A stretch of DNA of 64,000 bases from Bradyrhizobium sp. (GTDB taxonomy: Bacteria; Pseudomonadota; Alphaproteobacteria; Rhizobiales; Xanthobacteraceae): the NCBI RefSeq assembly GCF_030646015.1, contig NZ_JAUSLT010000072.1, positions 1-64,000 of the forward strand, given 5' to 3'. Both the position numbers and the translations under genes were made by a program. Of the stretch, positions 58,535-64,000 are shown piece by piece (position 1 is the stretch's first letter; the number at the start of each line of letters is the position of its first letter). The notes under the pieces are model-generated. The model did no database searches, was not told where the DNA came from, and saw only the letters and a program-made list of their open reading frames with translations.

Positions 58535-58664
58535 CCTCATGGTGAGGAGTGCGTCCGGACGGCGCATTTGCGCTGTCCGGCGCGCGTCTCGAACCATCTG
58601 GCTCATGGCCTGCTGCCATCCTTCGAGACGCCGCGCGAAGCGCGCGCGGCTCCTCAGGATGAGG
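58535..58664 (-). repeat. ~130-bp dispersed palindromic repeat, copy B
   Basis: Reverse complement of the element at 33054-33186 with only scattered differences (for example GGCAGCAGGCCATGAG against GGCTGCAGGCAGTGTG). It runs into the 3' end of trmB and supplies that gene's last codons and stop. Confidence 0.9.
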
Positions 58665-59400
58665 TCCGGCGGAATCGCAAATACGCCGCCCGTCGTCCCT
58701 CGCGTTCGGCTTTCCGCCCGTATCGCGTCATGGTGTAGCCGGGCCACGGCAAGCGCCAGTCGTCGGCGCGCTCCGCCAGCCAGACGAAGTCGGGCGAGTG
58801 CTGCAGATGCGCCAGCGTCCAGGCGACGTAGCCGTCGATGTCACAGACGAAGCGGAATTCGCCGTCGGGTTCGAGTACGCGCGCCATCGCGGCCACGGTG
58901 GCATCCTGCACGAAGCGACGCTTCCAGTGCCGCCGCTTCGGCCATGGATCGGGGTGGATCAGGTCGATTCGCTCGAGCGACTGCGGTGGCGCCCAGGCTA
59001 CCAGCTCGGCGGCGTCGCCCGCGAACAGCCTGATATTGCCGATATTGTTGGCTTCGATCTGCGTCAGGATTTTCGCCATGCCGTTGACGTAGGGCTCGCA
59101 GCCGATGAAGCCGGTATTGGGAAAGGCGAGCGCTTCGGCGATCAGATGCTCGCCGCCGCCGAACCCGATTTCCAGCCTGACATGGTCGACATCAGGGTCG
59201 AACAGTTCGGCGAGGCCCGATGGCGCCGGAACGGTGATGTCGAGCGCGAGGCGCGGCAGCAGCTGCGCGATCAGGTCGGCCTGGTGCGAGCGCAGTTTGT
59301 GGCCCTTGCGCCGCCCGAAGAACGAGCCGTGCCGGTGCGCGGCCTCGTCATCGTCGGGCGATGGGTCGTGATCCCCGGGGTCACGGGTTGCGATGCTCAT
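58654..59400 (-). CDS. trmB: tRNA (guanosine(46)-N7)-methyltransferase
   Basis: A 248-aa SAM-dependent methyltransferase that makes m7G46 in tRNA variable loops. SAM binding is RLEIGFGGGEHLIAEALAFP. The TrmB signature is LIHPDPWPKRRHWKRRFVQD, followed by FRFVCDIDGYVAW. The end (RRAAYLRFRRTSS) reads into the adjacent dispersed repeat, which provides the stop codon. The N-terminus has a short Asp/Glu-rich extension. It overlaps the upstream M20 peptidase gene by 4 bp. The trmB/lnt/corC neighbourhood is usual in Rhizobiales. Confidence 0.95.
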   Translation of the reverse strand: MSIATRDPGDHDPSPDDDEAAHRHGSFFGRRKGHKLRSHQADLIAQLLPRLALDITVPAPSGLAELFDPDVDHVRLEIGFGGGEHLIAEALAFPNTGFIGCEPYVNGMAKILTQIEANNIGNIRLFAGDAAELVAWAPPQSLERIDLIHPDPWPKRRHWKRRFVQDATVAAMARVLEPDGEFRFVCDIDGYVAWTLAHLQHSPDFVWLAERADDWRLPWPGYTMTRYGRKAEREGRRAAYLRFRRTSS

Positions 59401-60527
59401 CGCAGCGTCTGGTACAGCCGATACAACAGCCGTGCCCTCGGCTCGATCGACGAAATGTACATCTGCTCGTAATGGGTATGCGCGCCCTGGCCATCGACGC
59501 CGAGGCCGTCGAGCGTCGCGGTATGCGGCGCGGTGAAATTGCCGTCGGAGCCGCCGCCGGTGAAGGTGTCGACCAGATCGAAGCCGATTTCCGCGGCGAG
59601 CTCTTTGGCATGTTCGTAAAGCGCTGCGCCGGCATTGCCCTTCTCGTAGGGTGGCCGGTTCAATTCGCCTGACACCTTGACGCTCACGCCTTCGGTGCGG
59701 GACTTCAAATTGAGGATTCTGGCGACGAGATCGTCGGCATCCGCAATGGTCGGCACGCGAAGATCGACTTCGGCATAGGCTTCTTCCGCAATGACGTTCG
59801 GCCGGGTGCCGCCCCTGACGACGCCGACATTGACGCTGATGCCGCGTTTCAGATCGTTCATGGCGTCCAGGGCCAGGACAACATTGGCGAGTTCGCGGAT
59901 CGCGCTGCGGCCGTCCTCGGGCCTGGTGCCGGCATGGGCCGGCACGCCCTTGATGGCGATGTCGAACCGCGCGACGCCCTTGCGCCCGGTGACGATCTTG
60001 CCGCCGTCGCGGGCAGGCTCGGTCACCAGCACATATTTGGCCTTGCGCCCCTCGGCTTCGATCAGCGCGCGCGAGGTCGGGCTGCCGATCTCCTCATCGG
60101 AAACATAGAGCTGGGTCACGCCGAGCGGCGAACGCTCGCCGCTGGCGCAGAGCTGCCTGAACGCGTGATAGGCGAGGTAGGCGCCGCCCTTCATGTCGTA
60201 GATGCCGGGACCGAAGGCGACGTCGCCCTCCACCCTGAACGGCAGCCGCTCGATGAATCCGATGGGATGGACCGTATCGAGATGGCTCAGCACCAGGATT
60301 CCCGGCGCATCCTGGCCCCATGACGAACGCACCACGAGATGATCGCCGCAGCCGGAATGTCCCGCGATCCGCTCGATCGCAACCGGCAACTCGCGATAGC
60401 CGTCCGCGACCATGGTCGCGAGCTTGTTGACCTGCTCGGGCGCTTCCGTCGGCGTCTCGATCTCGACCCAGCGGCGGATGCCGTCGAGAATGGCTTTGGA
60501 ATCGAAAGGATCGGCTGTGGTCGGCAT
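59397..60527 (-). CDS. M20 family metallopeptidase (carboxypeptidase G2-like)
   Basis: A 376-aa dinuclear zinc peptidase. Metal ligands are the His and Asp in LVLSHLDTVHPIG, the bridging Asp in GPGIYDMKGGAY, the Glu pair in YVSDEEIGSPTSR and the C-terminal His in GNFTAPHTATLDG. The M20 dimerisation domain lies between (GVPAHAGTRPEDGRSAIREL). CPG2-like members release Glu from folates or peptides; the substrate here is not determinable. ATG 60527 has AAGG 7 bp upstream. It is coupled to trmB. Confidence 0.88.
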   Translation of the reverse strand: MPTTADPFDSKAILDGIRRWVEIETPTEAPEQVNKLATMVADGYRELPVAIERIAGHSGCGDHLVVRSSWGQDAPGILVLSHLDTVHPIGFIERLPFRVEGDVAFGPGIYDMKGGAYLAYHAFRQLCASGERSPLGVTQLYVSDEEIGSPTSRALIEAEGRKAKYVLVTEPARDGGKIVTGRKGVARFDIAIKGVPAHAGTRPEDGRSAIRELANVVLALDAMNDLKRGISVNVGVVRGGTRPNVIAEEAYAEVDLRVPTIADADDLVARILNLKSRTEGVSVKVSGELNRPPYEKGNAGAALYEHAKELAAEIGFDLVDTFTGGGSDGNFTAPHTATLDGLGVDGQGAHTHYEQMYISSIEPRARLLYRLYQTLR

Positions 60528-60548
60528 GATGTCGCCTTTAAGATTCTC

Positions 60549-60671
60549 GTCATTCCGGGGCGTGAGCGAAGCGAGCGAGCCCGGAATCCATAACCACGAT
60601 CGGGAGTATGGATTCCCCGATGTGCAATTGCACATCTGAGGCCTGCGCCAAGAGGCGCATCCCGGAATGAC
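60549..60671. repeat. 123-bp nested palindromic repeat (GTCATTCCGGG family)
   Basis: Ends GTCATTCCGGG and CCCGGAATGAC are perfect over 11 bp. Inner arms CCGGAATCCATA and TATGGATTCC pair, as do TGTGCAATTGCACA and GCCTGCGCC/AGGCGC. It fills the gap between the XRE regulator and the M20 gene; a shorter relative is at 16345-16386. Confidence 0.85.
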
Positions 60672-60674
60672 AAT

Positions 60675-61091
60675 CTAGCGCTTGTCGGGCGCCTCGCGCG
60701 TAGCGATCTGCTCGACCAGCTCGACAATGCTGCGCCGAAGCTTGACATCGGCGATCCGCGTGAACGCGCGGGTCAATGCCAAACCCTCCGAGGTCGCGAG
60801 GAAATCGGAAACGTAAGCCGGCGAGGTCCCTTCGCTGAAGCCGCCGGTAGAGGCGGTGCCGCTGGGGCCTCCCTCGAACAGGAACGAGACCGGCACCTGA
60901 AGGATTTCTGAAATTTGCTGAATGCGGCTCGCCCCGACCCGGTTGGTGCCCTTTTCGTATTTCTGCACCTGCTGGAATGTGAGGCCTAATGCTTCGCCGA
61001 GCTTTTCCTGGCTCATGCCAAGCATGATGCGGCGCATGCGCACTCGACTGCCGACATACCTGTCAACAGGGTTGGGCGCTTTGGTCGACAT
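60675..61091 (-). CDS. XRE-family helix-turn-helix regulator
   Basis: A 138-aa protein with a Cro/C1-type HTH at about residues 12-70 (VGSRVRMRRIMLGMSQEKLG, LGLTFQQVQKYEKGTNRVGA). A linker (PSGTASTGGFSEGTS) and a helical tail (SEGLALTRAFTRIADVKLRR) follow. Alphaproteobacteria commonly have this regulator next to lnt and metK, and Sinorhizobium PhrR-like proteins are similar, but targets are not known to me. MSTKAPNPVDR at 61091 is the likely start; a start three codons upstream is possible. Confidence 0.85.
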   Translation of the reverse strand: MSTKAPNPVDRYVGSRVRMRRIMLGMSQEKLGEALGLTFQQVQKYEKGTNRVGASRIQQISEILQVPVSFLFEGGPSGTASTGGFSEGTSPAYVSDFLATSEGLALTRAFTRIADVKLRRSIVELVEQIATREAPDKR

Positions 61092-61333
61092 TTCCAACAC
61101 TCCTTGGGATTACGCCTGCAGGATGAGGCAGTGAAGTTAGGCCTCAGGCGCCAGCATCGTCAAATCTTGCTCCGAAGCTTCGGCACGAATGCGGAAATAT
61201 TGAGCAAAGAACTGACTCGCTCTCGATGAGCGGGCGCAGAATGCGAATGGCTTGGTCGGTCTGTCAACTGGTGGATTTTTGCGGGACAGATTTTTCTGCC
61301 GGTAACCGAAACCAAGTATGAACCCGCACGTGT

Positions 61334-62944
61334 CTATGAGCGCTTGACGACACGGCGACGAAGCACGATGAGCAGGCCGGCGGCGACCATGATCGCGGCG
61401 GGAATATCGCCAATACGTGTATAAATCGTCGGCGCGATGGCCGCGGGCAGGCTGGCATCCAGTACGCCTTCGACGCCGAGGCCGAGCCGAGCGATAACCC
61501 GTCCCACGGGATCGATGACTGCGGAGATTCCGGTGTTGGCTGCACGAATCACGGGCAGTCCCTGCTCGATCGCGCGAACGCGTGCCTGCTGCAGGTGCTG
61601 ATAGGGCCCGGTTGAATTTCCGAACCAGCCATCATTGGTCAGGTTGATCATCCAGCCCGAGCGATCGTCGCGTGACGCAACTTCACCGGGAAAGATCGCT
61701 TCATAACAGATCAGCGGTAGCATGCGCGGCGCGCCCGGCACATCCATCGGGCGACGCCGCGCGCCCGCAATGAATCCGCCCTGAACTCTGGTGAGCTGCA
61801 CGAAGCCGAGCTTTTCCATCCAGTCCTGGAACGGCAGATACTCGCCGAACGGCACCAGATGCACCTTGTCGTAGACCGACAGCACGCTGCCGTCATGATC
61901 GATAACATAGATTGAATTATAGGCGCGGGTGACCCGGACGCCGGGCGGCAGATCGGGCGCCCGCACCGAGCCGGTGATCAGGATGGTGCCCTTGGGCAAC
62001 AGTTCGGCGATCTGCGCCATCGCATCGGCTTCGCGCGTCAGGAAAAACGGAAACGCCGATTCCGGCCAGATCAGGATGCTGGCGTCGCGCACGCCGGTGG
62101 ATTGCGGCCCGGACGCGCGGTCGGACAGCGCAAGATATTTCTGCATCACCTCCGCCTTGGCGGCGTAGTTGAATTTGACGTCCTGCTGCAGGTTGGGCTG
62201 CATGATCCGCAGCTTGACCTTGGCGACCAGCGCGGTCGGCTGCAGCGCCAGGCGCACGCCGCCGAAAATCCCCATCGCGACCAGCAGCGCCAGCGCCATG
62301 ACCGGTGCGATCCACGGCCAACGCCCGCGGGTGCCGCCATCGATCAGGGTCGCGGGGCTGGCGAAGATCGCAACGCTCAGAAATGTCAGGCCCCACAAGC
62401 CGATCAGCGACGCCGTCTGCGCCAGCGCCAGCGGCTCGGTCAGCGCATAGCCGAACGCATTCCAGGGAAAACCCGTGAGCACCTGACCGCGCAGCCATTC
62501 GCTCACCGTCAGGCTGGCCGCGAGCGCGATCACCCGTGTGCCTTCCCGGGTCCAGATCAGCCGCGCCAGCGCGAAACCGAATGCGGTGAACAGCGCGAGA
62601 TAGGCGGGCAGGCCCAGCACGGCGAACGGCAGCAGCCAGGCGAAGGTGGGGGCATCGACCAGGAACGCGTAGCCGATCCAGTACAGGCCCGGCACGAAAT
62701 AGCCGAGGCCGAACCACCAGCCCGCCATCGCGGCCGCCGGCACGCCGCGCCAGCGTCCGGCGCCGGCGCCATCGATCAGCCAGACCATGACCGGAAAGGT
62801 CAGAAACAGCACCGGCCATGCATTGAACGGCGCCATCGCCAGCGCCGACAGCGCGCCTGCGACCAGCGCAATGGCGGCGCGCTTCCAGCCCCAAGCCAGG
62901 AGGATCGCCAGAATAGCGGCGCGGAGTTTGTCGGCTGCGATCAC
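61334..62944 (-). CDS. lnt: apolipoprotein N-acyltransferase
   Basis: A 536-aa inner-membrane enzyme that adds the third acyl chain to lipoproteins. The N-terminal half has about seven transmembrane helices (for example PVLFLTFPVMVWLI and FAVLGLPAYLALFTAFGF). The nitrilase-like periplasmic domain carries the triad Glu in LIWPESAFPFF, Lys in YDKVHLVPFGEYLPF and Cys in LPLICYEAIFPGE. A last hydrophobic helix is near the end (IMVAAGLLIVLRRRV). The start is GTG 62944, forming GTGA with the corC stop. Confidence 0.96.
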   Translation of the reverse strand: MIAADKLRAAILAILLAWGWKRAAIALVAGALSALAMAPFNAWPVLFLTFPVMVWLIDGAGAGRWRGVPAAAMAGWWFGLGYFVPGLYWIGYAFLVDAPTFAWLLPFAVLGLPAYLALFTAFGFALARLIWTREGTRVIALAASLTVSEWLRGQVLTGFPWNAFGYALTEPLALAQTASLIGLWGLTFLSVAIFASPATLIDGGTRGRWPWIAPVMALALLVAMGIFGGVRLALQPTALVAKVKLRIMQPNLQQDVKFNYAAKAEVMQKYLALSDRASGPQSTGVRDASILIWPESAFPFFLTREADAMAQIAELLPKGTILITGSVRAPDLPPGVRVTRAYNSIYVIDHDGSVLSVYDKVHLVPFGEYLPFQDWMEKLGFVQLTRVQGGFIAGARRRPMDVPGAPRMLPLICYEAIFPGEVASRDDRSGWMINLTNDGWFGNSTGPYQHLQQARVRAIEQGLPVIRAANTGISAVIDPVGRVIARLGLGVEGVLDASLPAAIAPTIYTRIGDIPAAIMVAAGLLIVLRRRVVKRS

Positions 62945-63999
62945 TGCGACCCGGCTCCATCGCCGGATCGCGGGCTCGCATTGTCGTTGGCCTGCGGCTG
63001 GCCAGCCTCCGCCGCGGTATCGCGGCGGCGGCTCTCGCGCGTCGGCCGCGCCACGGGGCGCTCCTTGCGGGTGGCGATGCGCAGCCGCTTGACGCGCCGC
63101 GGATCGGCGTCGAGCACTTCGATCTCGAAATTGCCGGGGCCGGAAATGACTTCGCCGCGTACCGGCAGGCGGCCGACATGGGTCACGAGATAGCCGCCGA
63201 GGGTTTCGACTTCCTCGCCGGCCTCGCCGGTGACGAACTCCTCGCCGATCATGGTGCGGACGTCGTCGAGGCTGGCGCGCGCGTCGGCGATGAAGGAATT
63301 GTCCGCCTGCCGCACGATCGCCGGCGGCTCGTCGCTGTCATGCTCGTCGTCGATCTCGCCGACGATCTGCTCGACGATGTCCTCGATCGAGACCAGCCCG
63401 TCGGTGCCGCCATATTCGTCCACCACCAGCGCCAGGTGAATGCGCGAGGCCTGCATCTGCGCCAGCAGGTCGATCGCCCGCATCGACGGCGGCACGAACA
63501 GCAATTTGCGGATGATGTTGGCGTCGGCGAGCGCCATCGCGAGGTTGACCGAGCGCAGGTCGAGCCCGGCCGGCAACGGCTTTTTCTTCTTGGCCTTGCT
63601 GGTATCGGGCACGCGCGCGCTTGATGTCATGAAGGCCAGGAGGTCGCGGATGTGAACGATGCCTTCGGGATCGTCGAGGGTTTCGTTGTAGACCACCAGG
63701 CGCGAATGCGCCGCGCTTTCGAACAGGCTCATCAGTTCGCCGAGCGCAATGTCGCGCTTGACCGCGACGATGTCGGCGCGATGCACCATCACGTCCGCGA
63801 TGCGGCGCTCGTGCAGGCCGAGGATATTGCGCAGCATGGTGCGCTCGATGGCGGAAAACCCGACCTCGTCGGGCGTCGAGGCGTCGAGCACGACCTGCAG
63901 ATCGTCGCGGACCGATCCCGGCTTCCAGCCGAACAGGGTGCGGATCGCACGGGTCAGCCAGTTGTCGGCGGCGGGACGCATCACCTCGCCTTCCTGCAC
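62941..63999 (-). CDS. CBS/CorC_HlyC domain protein (partial at window end)
   Basis: At least 352 aa of a CorC/HlyC-type protein, often called a hemolysin-like or Mg/Co efflux-associated protein. Two CBS domains (LHERRIADVMVHRADIVAVK at about residue 60, and LFVPPSMRAIDLLAQMQASR) are followed by VVDEYGGTDGLVSIEDIVEQ and a C-terminal CorC_HlyC domain (GGYLVTHVGRLPVRGEVI). No membrane segment is seen in this part. The frame is open to the right edge, so the true start is probably beyond it; an internal start at MRPAADNW is possible. It is coupled to lnt. Confidence 0.88.
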   Translation of the reverse strand: MQEGEVMRPAADNWLTRAIRTLFGWKPGSVRDDLQVVLDASTPDEVGFSAIERTMLRNILGLHERRIADVMVHRADIVAVKRDIALGELMSLFESAAHSRLVVYNETLDDPEGIVHIRDLLAFMTSSARVPDTSKAKKKKPLPAGLDLRSVNLAMALADANIIRKLLFVPPSMRAIDLLAQMQASRIHLALVVDEYGGTDGLVSIEDIVEQIVGEIDDEHDSDEPPAIVRQADNSFIADARASLDDVRTMIGEEFVTGEAGEEVETLGGYLVTHVGRLPVRGEVISGPGNFEIEVLDADPRRVKRLRIATRKERPVARPTRESRRRDTAAEAGQPQANDNASPRSGDGAGSQ

Positions 64000-64000
64000 C

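Overview
The window is an ordinary but information-rich piece of a high-GC alphaproteobacterial chromosome. It most resembles the Bradyrhizobium/Rhodopseudomonas/Nitrobacter group. The evidence is an Irr regulator with the GCPWHD heme regulatory motif, a DivL-type kinase with Tyr in place of the H-box His, an AddAB rather than RecBCD system, a zinc-ribbon-less AccD, a TsaE-AmgK fusion, and many dispersed palindromic repeats between genes. No rRNA, tRNA, CRISPR array, prophage or classical insertion sequence was seen.

Layout. 1-8.2 kb, plus strand: the end of rpsA, then sppA, ihfB, a LapA-type membrane protein, trpF-trpB-trpA, accD and folC. The trp genes are broken up by palindromic repeats; between trpB and trpA sits an antisense DUF559 nuclease-like gene enclosed by perfect 49-bp inverted repeats. 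8.2-26.1 kb: a phosphoesterase, then on the minus strand trxA, addA-addB, a MurU-like nucleotidyltransferase, a PilZ protein, the tsaE-amgK fusion, divL, dut, coaBC (with an N-terminal ribbon-helix-helix domain), ubiB and ubiE. 26.2-36 kb: mutM, an orphan ParA, gamma-glutamyltransferase, a three-gene cluster of small uncharacterised proteins, a degenerate trypsin-like protein, moeB/thiF, a hydroxyacid dehydrogenase and an SH3-domain exported protein. 36.2-39.9 kb: irr divergent from fabA-fabB-fabI. 40-45.6 kb: a GST, a GNAT, katG divergent from oxyR, and an exported superoxide dismutase. 45.9-56.1 kb: the complete translation/RNA operon rimP-nusA-ylxR-infB-rbfA-truB-rpsO-pnp on the minus strand, with a clear promoter and an attenuator-like leader. 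56.5-64 kb: DUF2336, a PhyH-family dioxygenase, trmB, an M20 peptidase, an XRE regulator, lnt and a corC-like gene cut by the window end.

Functional themes. Several genes are translationally coupled by ATGA/GTGA overlaps (accD-folC, addB-addA, divL-tsaE, coaBC-dut, ubiE-ubiB, corC-lnt, rbfA-truB, trmB with the M20 peptidase). The fab cluster makes and reduces unsaturated fatty acids; katG-oxyR-sod form an oxidative stress group next to the iron regulator irr; murU and amgK point to cell-wall sugar recycling.

The most novel candidates are the inverted-repeat-bounded DUF559 cassette with its apparently empty relatives at the trpF-trpB and oxyR-sod junctions, the RHH-CoaBC fusion with a large palindrome at its own promoter, the terminator-containing leader of the rimP-nusA operon with an Arg-rich leader reading frame, and a 20-bp-period repeat in the irr-fabA intergenic region.
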